A DNA stretch of 64,000 bases from Caryophanales bacterium UBA4691 (GCA_002404865.1 DHKP01000007.1:62001-126000), one strand, 5' to 3'. Positions 7,471 through 16,366 are shown, numbered from the stretch's first letter. Program-made: numbers and translations. The notes: generated by a model not told the origin, from the sequence alone.

Positions 7471-8754
7471 TTAATCAACGAGATTTTCTTTCTCGATTTT
7501 TACTTTCAAAATTTCTCCGTGCAGCGACCGGGAACAAGGAATTTTAATATGCAGATAATTACTCGTATGCCCAAAAGCGAACCCATCTTTATATTCTTCA
7601 AAAAGCACTTCCATTTCTTGCGAAAGGAAACGCCTCTCATAATTCTCTTTCAGTTCTTTGGCTAGGGAAAGAAGCTCATGAACCCGCTTTTCTTTAATCA
7701 ACGGCTCGATTTGCTTATCCATCGAGGCGGCTAGAGTCCCTTTTCTAGGGCTAAACGGGAAAACATGGATTTGTGAGAAATTAGCTTTCTTGACAAAAGC
7801 GATTGTCTCTTGCCATTCTTCATCGCTTTCATTAGGGAAACCAACGATGATATCCGTTGTGATTGCAATATCCGGGCGAGCCTCTCTCACCCTAGAAATC
7901 GTATTTAAGAAAGCCTTCGTATCATAAGGACGGTGCATTCTTTCTAAGACGGCAGAACTTCCACTTTGAAGCGGGATGTGAATGTGATTTGCAATAGAAG
8001 GGTATTGGTAAAGCAAAACAATGAAATCGTCATCAATTTCTTTGCTCTCTAAACTTCCAAGGCGAAGACGATATAAAGAAGGAGAAGCAATTAAAATATC
8101 TTTGATTAAATTTGAGAGGGAATAATGTTCATTTGGAAAATCTAGACCATATTTACCGATATGAATTCCTGTCAATACGATTTCTTTATAGCCTTGGAGC
8201 ACGAGATTCTTTGTTTCTAATAATATGCTTTCTTTGTTACGGCTGCGACTATTCCCCCTTAATAAAGGAATGAGGCAATAGGAGCAAAAATTGTCACATC
8301 CGTCTTGAATCTTTAAATATGCCCTTGCTTGATTAGAAAGAGCAATTTGCCCCATCTCTTCGTATTTTTCGTGACGAACGCTTTTCTTGATGTCGATAAT
8401 CGGCGCTTTTTTGTCATTATTCTTTAATGCGATCGCATAAGGGATAATTTCATTTCTTTTGCTCGTCCCTACGATAATATCGGCGCCCATTTCGGCAACT
8501 TCTTCCGCGTGAATCTCACTATAGCATCCCATAATCGCTAGAATGGCGTTCGGGCATAAACGTCGGAATTTGCGAATGTGCTGCCGTGACTTTTGATCAG
8601 CGACATGGGTAACCCCGCACGTATTAATCACAATAATATCCGCATTGGAACAAGAAAAAGTTTCGGTAAAACCGTTTTTTAAAAATTGCTCGCGCAAGGC
8701 ATTGGTTTCATATCCGTTAACTTTACAGCCCAAAGAAAAAAGAAAGAAATTCAT
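7471..8754 (-). CDS. mtaB: tRNA (t6A37) methylthiotransferase MtaB
   Basis: Radical-SAM enzyme that converts t6A37 to ms2t6A37 in ANN-decoding tRNAs. The N-terminal UPF0004 domain begins FFLFSLGCKVNGYET with the first cluster Cys; further Cys lie in INTCGVTHVADQKSR and MGCYSE. The radical-SAM motif is CDNFCSYC. A C-terminal TRAM-like segment (FLSQEMEVLFEE) follows. The 427-residue length is typical. The ATG at 8754 overlaps the upstream stop (ATGA) and has AAAGGAGGGGAG before it; the in-frame Met at 8775 is rejected. It is the last gene of the operon TM2-rsmE-unknown-mtaB. Confidence 0.94.
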   Translation of the reverse strand: MNFFLFSLGCKVNGYETNALREQFLKNGFTETFSCSNADIIVINTCGVTHVADQKSRQHIRKFRRLCPNAILAIMGCYSEIHAEEVAEMGADIIVGTSKRNEIIPYAIALKNNDKKAPIIDIKKSVRHEKYEEMGQIALSNQARAYLKIQDGCDNFCSYCLIPLLRGNSRSRNKESILLETKNLVLQGYKEIVLTGIHIGKYGLDFPNEHYSLSNLIKDILIASPSLYRLRLGSLESKEIDDDFIVLLYQYPSIANHIHIPLQSGSSAVLERMHRPYDTKAFLNTISRVREARPDIAITTDIIVGFPNESDEEWQETIAFVKKANFSQIHVFPFSPRKGTLAASMDKQIEPLIKEKRVHELLSLAKELKENYERRFLSQEMEVLFEEYKDGFAFGHTSNYLHIKIPCSRSLHGEILKVKIEKENLVD

Positions 8755-9518
8755 CGGCTCCCCTCCTTTTTGCAATATTCTGAAATAAAGCGAAGAGAAA
8801 CAAAGCCATTTTCGAGCAAAGCGGTAATGAGACCTTCTTTGTCGCGATTAAAATAGGCGTCTGAAACATTTAATAAGCGCGTAATCATATGCGTTTTGTT
8901 CACTTTTTCTAAATATTTATCAAATAAGGCGAGTTTAGCATCGAGCCGCCCCTGGTCATTGATAAAATAAAGAGCATCCGCATCGTAATCAAAGCAAGTG
9001 ATAACATTCCCTTGCTCGGAAATTTTGACTAGTTTCGTAAAATAAGAGTCATAAAGAGCGTTTCCATAATAATCAAATGCGTCAATCAGAAGCGGCTCGA
9101 ATGTCGAGAACAAATTTTCATAAGGCTCTTTGCCAAGTTTTGTGAAATCGCGACTATAAATGCGATTTAATGTCGAAGAAAAAGAAGGGATATAAATCTT
9201 TTCGTTTTGGTAGTGTAAATAAGGAAGATCGCTCATCCCTAATGCCATAAATTCTTCTAAACTCAAAGAAGAATCGTTTTTCTTTTTCCTATTTTTTTCG
9301 TGATAGAGTTTCTCGATCATTTTTTTATTTAGTAAGCCACGGATTAAGATATTTGCCCGCACAATTTGAAATGGATCGCTCGCTTTTAAGAATTTGTTCA
9401 TGCTTTCAAACGGAGCTAATACAACGCGATTGGAAAGAAAAAAAGTCATTTCATCACTTTTGACGAAACGATTTTGTGCTTGTTTTGCGGCTAAGAAATC
9501 ATAAAAAGAAACGCTCAT
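8751..9518 (-). CDS. Conserved-context protein of unknown function (255 aa)
   Basis: I do not recognise a family. The 255-residue product is soluble, with no signal peptide or membrane segment. It is rich in Phe, Tyr and Lys, with an N-terminal acidic/basic helical part (LAAKQAQNRFVKSDEM), a Lys-rich run EKNRKKKNDSSLS near residue 75 and a C-terminal helical region with DALYFINDQG and ISEYCKKEGSR. It is locked in the middle of an operon by 4-bp overlaps with rsmE and mtaB, so it is surely translated. A role linked to rRNA/tRNA modification is guilt by association only. Confidence 0.75.
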   Translation of the reverse strand: MSVSFYDFLAAKQAQNRFVKSDEMTFFLSNRVVLAPFESMNKFLKASDPFQIVRANILIRGLLNKKMIEKLYHEKNRKKKNDSSLSLEEFMALGMSDLPYLHYQNEKIYIPSFSSTLNRIYSRDFTKLGKEPYENLFSTFEPLLIDAFDYYGNALYDSYFTKLVKISEQGNVITCFDYDADALYFINDQGRLDAKLALFDKYLEKVNKTHMITRLLNVSDAYFNRDKEGLITALLENGFVSLRFISEYCKKEGSR

Positions 9519-10237
9519 AATTCATCTCCATAAGCACTTAATAAGCCACTTACCATTATGCTTGCGGTTTCCGCACGAAGGATTCTCCGTCCTAAAGAAA
9601 TTGGCTTAAAGCCACTATTAATAGCCTCTTTTACTTCTTTTTCGCTAAATCCGCCTTCTGGTCCAACCAAGATAAAAATAGATTCGCCCTTTTTAAATGT
9701 CGGTAATTCCTTCCATAAAGAATCGCTACTCCCCGCTTCTCCTTCGTAGGCAATATAGCGATGATCAGCGGGCACATCGAAAAGCGAAGCGAAAGAAACG
9801 ATAGGATGAACGCTGACCATATTGATGCGCTTGCTTTGCTCACACGCCCCGAAAGCGATTTTATTAAAACGTTCCAAGCGTTTTTGCTTTTCTTTCTCAT
9901 CTTTTAGTAAAACAATCGTGCGCTCGCTATAAAAAGGGAAGAATTCTTTAACGCCAAGTTCCGTCCCTTTTTGGATCACAAGTTCATCGTGACCACCTTT
10001 CAATAAAGAAAACCCCAAGCAAATATCAATGAGAGTCTCACGATTTTCATCGACTTCTCCTAACAAATCAACCTCAAAAGGGTCAAGTGAGCGAATCGAA
10101 GCCCGATAAAGTTTCCCGTTAATAACGACCTCTATCTTTTCTCCGATTCTAGCCCTTAAAACATAACGGAGATGACGAAAAGAAGCATCGCTTAAAAACG
10201 GCTTTCCATCCTTCCATTCGGCAAAAAAGCGATTCAT
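9515..10237 (-). CDS. rsmE: 16S rRNA m3U1498 methyltransferase RsmE
   Basis: SPOUT-class methyltransferase that N3-methylates U1498 in helix 44 of 16S rRNA using SAM. The trefoil-knot motifs LVGPEGGFSEKE and LGRRILRAETA are diagnostic, with a PUA-like N-terminal domain (FLSDASFRHLRYVLRARIGE). Its 240 residues are typical. The start codon shares one base with the stop of the upstream TM2 gene (TGATG). In many Firmicutes rsmE follows prmA and precedes mtaB; here prmA is missing, a zinc-ribbon/TM2 gene lies upstream and an unknown gene lies between rsmE and mtaB. Confidence 0.95.
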   Translation of the reverse strand: MNRFFAEWKDGKPFLSDASFRHLRYVLRARIGEKIEVVINGKLYRASIRSLDPFEVDLLGEVDENRETLIDICLGFSLLKGGHDELVIQKGTELGVKEFFPFYSERTIVLLKDEKEKQKRLERFNKIAFGACEQSKRINMVSVHPIVSFASLFDVPADHRYIAYEGEAGSSDSLWKELPTFKKGESIFILVGPEGGFSEKEVKEAINSGFKPISLGRRILRAETASIMVSGLLSAYGDEL

Positions 10238-10671
10238 CAGCGGAGAAACTCCCCATTACAATCTTTTAACGTATCGTTTTTGCTTAAGAAAATCGCATCG
10301 AGCACATAAATGAACAATAAGCAAAAGAAAGGAATCAAAAACGCGAGGGCGTTATTTAAACAAGTATAGTAAAGAAGAAATCCAACCCCCACAATTAGAA
10401 TGATAGAAACCGTTAAAATAAGGACAGCTTTCTTATAATTCCCAAGATAAAAATAAGGAGCCCCGAACATTCCAAGCGTTGCCATTAAAATGACGGCTTT
10501 CTTTTTGGATTTGCTTTTATAAAGCTCATATTCCCCTTTAATCGGATCGACGAACTGGGTGATATCTTTAGTTTTATAATTCTCTTCAATCGGATTTTTT
10601 TCTCCGCAATAAGGACATATATCGGCGTCAAAGGAAGAAATATTTCGGTGACAATACTTACATTTTGGCAT
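10237..10671 (-). CDS. Zinc-ribbon and TM2-type membrane protein
   Basis: 144 residues. The N-terminus is a small zinc ribbon with Cys4/Cys7 (CKYC) and Cys19/Cys22 (CPYC). After a Lys-rich linker come two to three hydrophobic segments (about 58-76, 82-105 and 108-130), with FGAPYFYLGNYKKAVL resembling the TM2 domain. Such proteins have no established function. It begins the operon with rsmE. A TATACT box lies 8 nt before the ATG and only AGG is available as a ribosome site, so it may also be read from a nearly leaderless mRNA. Confidence 0.75.
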   Translation of the reverse strand: MPKCKYCHRNISSFDADICPYCGEKNPIEENYKTKDITQFVDPIKGEYELYKSKSKKKAVILMATLGMFGAPYFYLGNYKKAVLILTVSIILIVGVGFLLYYTCLNNALAFLIPFFCLLFIYVLDAIFLSKNDTLKDCNGEFLR

Positions 10672-10822
10672 ACCTAAATAGTATAGCCGACTCTCCTCTT
10701 ATTGAGAAAAGAAAAACGAAAAAATAATATGGAGTGAAATAATATCCTTCGCGAAAGCATTTTCCACTCTGCAATTATCTAGAAAAAGGAAGAAAACCGA
10801 TTTTAAATAAAAGAGGATCGCA

Positions 10823-11512
10823 CTAAAAAAGAGAAATGACTTCTTTTAGATCTTTAACCACGTAATCGACGGGAATATCAATCTTCGAAATTCCTTTTTT
10901 ATTATAAAAGCAAGTTTTCAGTCGATAATTAATCCCACCTTGCATATCGCTCGATAAAGAATCCCCGATGATACAGCTTTCCTTTGGCAATAGCATATTT
11001 TCTCGACTTAAATTTATCTCTTCGAAGGCCTTCTTAAAGAAAGAACCAGATGGTTTAGAATATCCAACTTTTTCAGAAATAAAAAAATAAGAAAAATAAT
11101 GATCCATTTTGGCTAAAGAAAGACGATGCATTTGCTGTTGATACGGGCCATTGCTAGCGGCTGCCAAAAGATATTTTTTGCTTAAATAAGCTAACATTTC
11201 CCTCGCATGTTTTTCTTCAATCGCACTTTCATTTAATTGGCTTCGATAATAAGTTTCAAACTCTTCTCCGGAAAAAGAGATACCTAGCGCATCAAAAAAT
11301 CGTTGAAACCGAATCTTTTTTAACGCATCAAAACTCAGTTCTCCCTTTTCTAATTTTTCCCATAAAATGTCATTTTCTTTATGAAAAACATCAATCATTT
11401 TCTTATCGAATAGAGGTAATGAAAAATGCTTAAAACCATTTGCCAAAGCCTGTTCGGTAAAAGCGTCAAAGTCAAGCAAAGTATTATCGATATCGATAAA
11501 AAACAGCTTCAT
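10823..11512 (-). CDS. HAD-superfamily hydrolase
   Basis: Predicted cytosolic phosphatase of 229 residues. Motif I is FFIDIDNTLLDF (nucleophile Asp at residue 6, acid/base Asp at 8), motif II AASNGP, motif III KVGYSKPSGSFF, and motif IV CIIGDSLSSDMQGG. A helical cap lies between motifs I and II, so it is a subfamily IA enzyme similar to the YjjG nucleotidase group; the substrate is unknown. The ATG at 11512 lies 7 nt after TATAAT, with no Shine-Dalgarno. A longer in-frame start (TTG at 11545) would run through the -10 box and is rejected. A terminator separates it from dnaJ. Confidence 0.85.
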   Translation of the reverse strand: MKLFFIDIDNTLLDFDAFTEQALANGFKHFSLPLFDKKMIDVFHKENDILWEKLEKGELSFDALKKIRFQRFFDALGISFSGEEFETYYRSQLNESAIEEKHAREMLAYLSKKYLLAAASNGPYQQQMHRLSLAKMDHYFSYFFISEKVGYSKPSGSFFKKAFEEINLSRENMLLPKESCIIGDSLSSDMQGGINYRLKTCFYNKKGISKIDIPVDYVVKDLKEVISLF

Positions 11513-11519
11513 GAGTGGG

Positions 11520-11525
11520 ATTATA
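11520..11525 (-). promoter_or_regulatory. Leaderless -10 box of the HAD gene
   Basis: A perfect TATAAT on the minus strand, 7 nt before the ATG at 11512. The space CCCACTC cannot hold a Shine-Dalgarno. Confidence 0.65.
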
Positions 11526-11543
11526 TCATTAATGGCTGAAATC

Positions 11544-11579
11544 AAAAGAAAAAGACCGCCCTTAGATTTCTCTAAAGGC
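11544..11579 (-). terminator. Terminator of the hrcA-grpE-dnaK-dnaJ operon
   Basis: GCCTTTAGA-GAAA-TCTAAGGGC stem (one G-T wobble) followed by a TCTTTTTCTTTT tract on the minus strand, right after the dnaJ stop. Confidence 0.88.
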
Positions 11580-11590
11580 AGCCAAGTTCT

Positions 11591-12736
11591 TTAAGATTTC
11601 TTGAATGGATTCCACTTGAACCCTTTTTTCTTGCTATTTTCCTCCGCCTGGAATTGTTTCAAAAGCTCTTTTTGGGTGTCGGTTAAATCCTTCGGTGTCC
11701 TCACTTTGATATGGAGATATTGGTCACCGGGCTTACCTGTTCTTAAATCTTTAATGCCGCGAGCGCGAAGTTTCAGAATATCATCAGGTTGGGTTCCGGC
11801 GGGAATGGTGACTGTAACGGGACCATAAACCGTATCGACATCCACCTTGGCCCCAAGCGCGCAATCAACAAAGCTTAAATCTAAATTGAGATGCACGTCA
11901 TTCCCATCGCGCGTGAATTTATCATCTGGCTTAATTTGAACTTCAACATATAAGTCGCCACTAGGCCCGCCATTTAACCCTCGTCCACCTTTTCCTGCAA
12001 CACGAATTTGTTGTCCGTTATTGATACCAGAAGGAATATTGACATCAAGGTCACGATGAACGCGAGTATAACCAGCACCACCGCAAATATGACACTTGTT
12101 CTTGATGATTTTTCCCGTGCCATGGCAGCGTGGGCAAGTCGATTGACCTTCCATAATGCCAAATAAGGTTTGCTGCCTGGTTCTAACGACCCCGCTCCCC
12201 CCACAATCTGGGCATGTTAGGAAATCATCGGGAGATTCAGCGCCTGTCCCATGGCAATGTTCGCAAGGTTCATCGTAGGTGATCGGAATTGTGACTTTAC
12301 GGCCGTTAACCGCATCCATAAAAGAAATTTTGATCCGGTAAAGGGCGTCATCCCCTTTTCTAGGGCCATTAGTTGAACGGCCTCTAGATGATGTTCCTCC
12401 GCCAAAAAAGCTTTGGAAGATATCATTCAAATCAACGTCTCCGAATCCTTGAGACGAGAATCCTTCACTGGAGAACGGGTTACCCGCTCCTCCCATAGAA
12501 GATCCTTGTTCGAAAGCAGCAAAACCAAATTGGTCGTACTGTTTGCGTTTGGAGTCATCATAAAGAACATCATAAGCTTCTTGCACTTCTTTAAATTTCT
12601 CAGGGGCGTCTGGAGAATGGTTTAAATCAGGATGATATTGTTTTGCTAATTTACGATATGCGCTTTTGATTTCGTCTTTTGTGGCGTTTTTGCTCACGCC
12701 CAAAACTTCGTAATAATCGCGTTTTTGACTAGCCAT
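11591..12736 (-). CDS. dnaJ: Chaperone DnaJ
   Basis: Hsp40 co-chaperone that delivers clients to DnaK and stimulates its ATPase. It has the J domain with HPD (YHPDLNH, near residue 35), a Gly/Phe-rich linker (about 75-115) and four zinc-binding repeats CEHCHGTG, CPDCGGSG, CPRCHGTG and CHICGGAG. A C-terminal substrate domain ends in a basic tail. The 381 residues fit type I DnaJ. GAAAGGAGGG precedes the ATG. It is the last gene of the HrcA-controlled operon, 76 bp after dnaK. Confidence 0.97.
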   Translation of the reverse strand: MASQKRDYYEVLGVSKNATKDEIKSAYRKLAKQYHPDLNHSPDAPEKFKEVQEAYDVLYDDSKRKQYDQFGFAAFEQGSSMGGAGNPFSSEGFSSQGFGDVDLNDIFQSFFGGGTSSRGRSTNGPRKGDDALYRIKISFMDAVNGRKVTIPITYDEPCEHCHGTGAESPDDFLTCPDCGGSGVVRTRQQTLFGIMEGQSTCPRCHGTGKIIKNKCHICGGAGYTRVHRDLDVNIPSGINNGQQIRVAGKGGRGLNGGPSGDLYVEVQIKPDDKFTRDGNDVHLNLDLSFVDCALGAKVDVDTVYGPVTVTIPAGTQPDDILKLRARGIKDLRTGKPGDQYLHIKVRTPKDLTDTQKELLKQFQAEENSKKKGFKWNPFKKS

Positions 12737-12812
12737 AAGACCCTCCTTTCAAAAGGAATTAAGGCGCCTCCCGTAGGGGAAGCGCCCGAAACAAAACGAT
12801 TCGAAGCTAAGA

Positions 12813-14648
12813 TTAAGCTTTTTTGTCCGTGAAGTCAGCATCGACAACGTCGTCTGGTCCTTCATTACCTTCTTTTTTCTCGCTAGAGGCATTAGCGGCA
12901 CCACTAGCATTAGCGGCACCAGCTTGCGAATAAGCTTGGGCAGCGGCATCTTCAAGATGACCAACAATCTCACGAAGCTTATCGATATCGTTAGCTTGGA
13001 TAGCTCCTTGCGCTTCATCGCGGAGCTTTGTGAGTTGCTCTTTTTGCTCAGCGCTCATCTTGTCACCGCTATCGACTAACGTTTGATTGATTTGGTCGAC
13101 ATAGCTTTGGGCTTTGTTCTTCACTTCAATGTCGCCTTTGCGTTTTTCATCCGCGGCTTTGTTCTCTTCCGCCTCATGAATCATACGGTCAATGTCTTCT
13201 TTGGATAAGCCATTGCTTCCGCTGATGGTGATATCGCTAGCTTGATTGGTATCAAGATCTTTGGCGCTTACTTTCACAATGCCGTTAACATCGATATTGA
13301 AGGTGACTTCAATACGAGGTTGTCCGCGACGTGCTGGTTTGATGCCAGAAAGTTGGAAGTGACCAAGTAGCTTATTATCATGAGCCATTGGACGTTCGCC
13401 TTGGTAAACCATGATATCCACCGCTGGTTGATTGTCTTCAGCAGTAGAAAATATCTGACTCTTCGTAGTTGGAATTGTGGTGTTTCTTGGAATGAGCGGA
13501 GTCATAACGCCACCGAGGGTTTCAATACCCAAGGTAAGAGGGGTGACATCAAGAAGGACGACATCTTTAACATCGCCTGCAATAACCCCTCCTTGAATGG
13601 CGGCGCCGATTGAGACGGCTTCATCTGGGTTAACGCTCATATTTGGCTTATGCCCAGTGACTTTTTCGACCATTTCTTGAACGGCTGGCATACGAATGGA
13701 TCCACCGATAAGAAGGACATCACCTAAATCGTTATAAGTGAGACCAGCATCTTTTAAGGCTTTCTCCATTGGCCCTTTGCAGCGCTCAAGCAAATTGCGA
13801 GTCAAATCTTGGAATTTAGCTCTTGTGAGTTTGCCTTCGTAGCTAATAGGACCATTCTTCCCCATACCGATGAACGGAAGAGAAATTGTGGTTTCTAGCG
13901 AACTAGAGAGTTCAATCTTAGCTTTTTCGGCCGCATCGAGGAAACGTTGCTGCGCCATCTTGTCGTTTAGATCAACGCCAGATTCGATTTGAATTTGCGC
14001 GTGGATCCAATCGGCAACGGCTTTATCCCAGTCATCTCCGCCGAGTTCAGTATCGCCGCTAGTAGACAAAACTTGGAAGGTTCCGTCACCGATATCTAGA
14101 ATTGAGACATCGAACGTGCCACCGCCTAAGTCGAAGACAAGCACTTTTTCACTCTTGTTGTTATCTAAGCCATATGCCAAGCAAGAAGCGGTTGGTTCGT
14201 TAATGATACGAACGACATCGAGTCCAGCGATCGTACCGGCGTCTTTGGTCGCTTGACGTTGAGCATCGTTAAAGTAAGCAGGAACCGTAATGACGGCTTT
14301 TTTGACTTCTTGTCCGATGGATTTTTCGGCATATGCTTTCATATAGGCAAGAACTTTTGCGCTGATTTCCTGTGGAGTGAAATCCTTATTAATGCAGCCA
14401 ATATGGAATTTATAAGAAGAGCCCATCTTACGCTTTGCGCTTCTAACGGTATCCGGATTGGTAATCATCTGACGTTTTGCCGCATTACCGACGATTTCTT
14501 CACCACTTCCTTTAAAAGCAACGACAGAAGGGGTCGTATTGGTTCCCTCTGGGTTTGGGATGACTTTGACTTTTCCATCCCCTTGGACATAGCTAATGAC
14601 GCTATTGGTAGTTCCTAAATCAATACCTACAATAATTTCCTTTGCCAT
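12813..14648 (-). CDS. dnaK: Chaperone DnaK (Hsp70)
   Basis: ATP-driven chaperone central to folding and heat response. The ATPase domain starts EIIVGIDLGTTNSVIS and carries VFDLGGGTFDVSIL and INEPTASCLAYGL. The substrate domain has LLDVTPLTLGIETLGG, and the C-terminal lid ends in an acidic, Ala/Ser-rich tail with DDVVDADF. At 611 residues it is a Firmicutes-length DnaK. AAGGAGAAAA precedes the ATG, and it lies 14 bp after grpE. Expression is expected to be repressed by HrcA through the CIRCE elements at 16293-16366. Confidence 0.98.
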   Translation of the reverse strand: MAKEIIVGIDLGTTNSVISYVQGDGKVKVIPNPEGTNTTPSVVAFKGSGEEIVGNAAKRQMITNPDTVRSAKRKMGSSYKFHIGCINKDFTPQEISAKVLAYMKAYAEKSIGQEVKKAVITVPAYFNDAQRQATKDAGTIAGLDVVRIINEPTASCLAYGLDNNKSEKVLVFDLGGGTFDVSILDIGDGTFQVLSTSGDTELGGDDWDKAVADWIHAQIQIESGVDLNDKMAQQRFLDAAEKAKIELSSSLETTISLPFIGMGKNGPISYEGKLTRAKFQDLTRNLLERCKGPMEKALKDAGLTYNDLGDVLLIGGSIRMPAVQEMVEKVTGHKPNMSVNPDEAVSIGAAIQGGVIAGDVKDVVLLDVTPLTLGIETLGGVMTPLIPRNTTIPTTKSQIFSTAEDNQPAVDIMVYQGERPMAHDNKLLGHFQLSGIKPARRGQPRIEVTFNIDVNGIVKVSAKDLDTNQASDITISGSNGLSKEDIDRMIHEAEENKAADEKRKGDIEVKNKAQSYVDQINQTLVDSGDKMSAEQKEQLTKLRDEAQGAIQANDIDKLREIVGHLEDAAAQAYSQAGAANASGAANASSEKKEGNEGPDDVVDADFTDKKA

Positions 14649-14662
14649 AAATAATTTTCTCC

Positions 14663-15256
14663 TTAGGCTTTACTAGCCTCTTTCTTTTCTTCTTTTTCGT
14701 CTTTCTTTTCCGCCTTTTTGGTAACAGACACCATGGCTGGGCGGATAAGCCTATCCTTTAAGTAGTAGCCCTTTTGGTGAATTGCCGCTACTTTATTAGG
14801 TTCGTTTTCACTTTCGACGGTATCAATCGCGTGCATGAACATTGGATCGAACTCGTCGCCTACTTTCACCGATGCCTCCTTCACGCCTTCATTGACGAGA
14901 GCGTTAACGAGTTGGTTATAGATATAGCTGAATCCGGTTTGGTAATTCTTTGCTTCTTCGCTATTGGCTTTAGCACCAAGAGCGATATAGAAGTTATCAA
15001 GCACCGGAATGATTTCATCGAGGAATCCTTCTGCGCGATACTTAATGGCTTCGGCATGATCTTTTTCCAAATCTTTTCGTAAATTCGCTAAATCAGCATA
15101 AGCTTTGTAATATTCATTCTTCCACTTTTGACTTTCTTCTTTTTCCTTAGAAAGATTTTCTTTTAGAAGTGTCAGTTCATCTTTTTCTTCCTTTACTTCT
15201 TCTTTGTGGTCTGCGAACTCTTGTTCGTCTCGCTTTTTGTCTTTTTCTTCGGACAT
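14663..15256 (-). CDS. grpE: Nucleotide exchange factor GrpE
   Basis: Releases ADP from DnaK. The N-terminal 60 residues are charged and coiled-coil-prone (Lys/Glu runs); the conserved core includes YADLANLRKDLEKD, FLDEIIPVLDNFYIAL and KGYYLKDRLIRPAMVSV. The C-terminal tail is Lys/Glu-rich. The 197 residues are typical. Its ATG, after AAAGGAGAGACGCC, lies 64 bp inside the 3' end of hrcA in another frame, an unusually long overlap that suggests coupled translation. Confidence 0.96.
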   Translation of the reverse strand: MSEEKDKKRDEQEFADHKEEVKEEKDELTLLKENLSKEKEESQKWKNEYYKAYADLANLRKDLEKDHAEAIKYRAEGFLDEIIPVLDNFYIALGAKANSEEAKNYQTGFSYIYNQLVNALVNEGVKEASVKVGDEFDPMFMHAIDTVESENEPNKVAAIHQKGYYLKDRLIRPAMVSVTKKAEKKDEKEEKKEASKA

Positions 15257-16275
15257 GGCGTCTCTCCTTTCTTATTTGGTGTGAAATAATCGTCAATGGC
15301 GTCCGCGAAATATTTGAGCGTAGCCATTACCTTTTCGTAATCCATTCGGGTTGGTCCTAAGACCGTAAGGGAAGGATTGCCAGGAAGATTTAAGCCGCAA
15401 CTAACGACCGCAACATCCCCGATACCATCTTCCTTACCGATATGAACTTTCACGCCGCTTTCGATATTCTTCCCGCCCGTTACTGCTGCTCGGAAGGCTT
15501 TCGGATCTTCCAGAAATTCAAGAAGCTTACGTAGCTTTTCGGCATTAGAAGCAAACTCGGGCTGGTTGAACAAGGCATCTTTTCCATAAAGTTGAATCCG
15601 CTCCCCCGTGAATTTCACGAAGGCACCTAGAAGCGCTTCATAGACTGCTTTCTCCCCTACGTAATAATCTTTAAGCGCGGGTTTCATCGCCTCCATTTTT
15701 GGGACAATCTCACTAATTGGGGTTCCTACCAAACGATCATTTAAATCTTTGACCATTTTTTGTACTTCCGAAATCGAGAGAGAATTTTCGACGATGAAGG
15801 TTTTGTTTTCGACATAGCCTTTATCCGTCACAAACACAGCGGTCGCGCTATTACTCGATAGAGGGATAAGCTGCACCGAGGCTAGCGATTCTTCGTTGCT
15901 TGTTGGCCCAAGGACTACCGAAGCCAAATTCGTCATATGGGAGAGAATTTCGCAACTCTCTTTCATCACCTCTTCGATGGATTTGGTTTTTTCGCTTAGC
16001 ACATTGCTGAGCGCATATTTAATATGGTCATCAACGGTCGTGTCGCGAAGATTGCTCACGTAATATTCGTAACCTTTTTTCGAAGGGATTCTGCCACTTG
16101 AAATATGGGTCTTCTCGAGCATCCCATCTTTTTCAAGAGCGTTCATCTCATTACGGATGGTCGCGCTTGAGCAATCAAGGTGATATGCCTCTAGAAGCGT
16201 CTTCGAGCCAACAGGCTCAGCCGTTCGAATGAAGTATTCCACGATTAGTTTGAGTATCTCATCACGCCTAGTCAT
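15193..16275 (-). CDS. hrcA: Heat-inducible transcription repressor HrcA
   Basis: HrcA binds CIRCE operators and is kept active by GroEL. The N-terminal winged helix reads RRDEILKLIVEYFIRTAEPVGSK and ATIRNEMNALEKDGML. The inserted dimer domain and the C-terminal block with GPTRMDYEKVM are typical. Residues after about 340 form a Lys/Ser/Thr-rich tail (PKKKTKSETNKSSQ) that results from the overlap with grpE. I use the ATG at 16275, preceded by GAAAGGAG, not the upstream in-frame start at 16326, which would lie inside the promoter/operator. It heads the dnaK operon and represses itself through two CIRCE sites. Confidence 0.95.
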   Translation of the reverse strand: MTRRDEILKLIVEYFIRTAEPVGSKTLLEAYHLDCSSATIRNEMNALEKDGMLEKTHISSGRIPSKKGYEYYVSNLRDTTVDDHIKYALSNVLSEKTKSIEEVMKESCEILSHMTNLASVVLGPTSNEESLASVQLIPLSSNSATAVFVTDKGYVENKTFIVENSLSISEVQKMVKDLNDRLVGTPISEIVPKMEAMKPALKDYYVGEKAVYEALLGAFVKFTGERIQLYGKDALFNQPEFASNAEKLRKLLEFLEDPKAFRAAVTGGKNIESGVKVHIGKEDGIGDVAVVSCGLNLPGNPSLTVLGPTRMDYEKVMATLKYFADAIDDYFTPNKKGETPCPKKKTKSETNKSSQTTKKK

Positions 16276-16292
16276 ATCATTTCTCCTTTCGA

Positions 16293-16319
16293 TTAGCATT
16301 CGCGCCTTTTGGGTGCTAA
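16293..16319 (-). promoter_or_regulatory. Second CIRCE operator (5' UTR)
   Basis: TTAGCATTC-N9-GGGTGCTAA, one mismatch per arm from the CIRCE consensus TTAGCACTC-N9-GAGTGCTAA. It lies downstream of the -10 box, in the transcribed leader of hrcA, where HrcA binding would block elongation or form an mRNA hairpin. Confidence 0.85.
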
Positions 16320-16324
16320 GCAAC

Positions 16325-16352
16325 ATTATAGATGCGGTTTTAGCACTGTCAA
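16325..16352 (-). promoter_or_regulatory. sigma-A promoter of the hrcA operon
   Basis: TTGACA (16347-16352), 16-bp spacer, TATAAT (16325-16330) on the minus strand. The -35 box lies within the upstream CIRCE and the -10 box lies between the two CIRCE copies, so bound HrcA would cover the promoter from both sides. Confidence 0.88.
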
Positions 16353-16366
16353 CCTTATAGTGCTAA
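16340..16366 (-). promoter_or_regulatory. First CIRCE operator (overlaps -35)
   Basis: TTAGCACTG-N9-TAGTGCTAA, an 8-bp perfect inverted repeat with the standard 9-bp spacing. It contains the -35 hexamer of the hrcA promoter. Confidence 0.93.
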
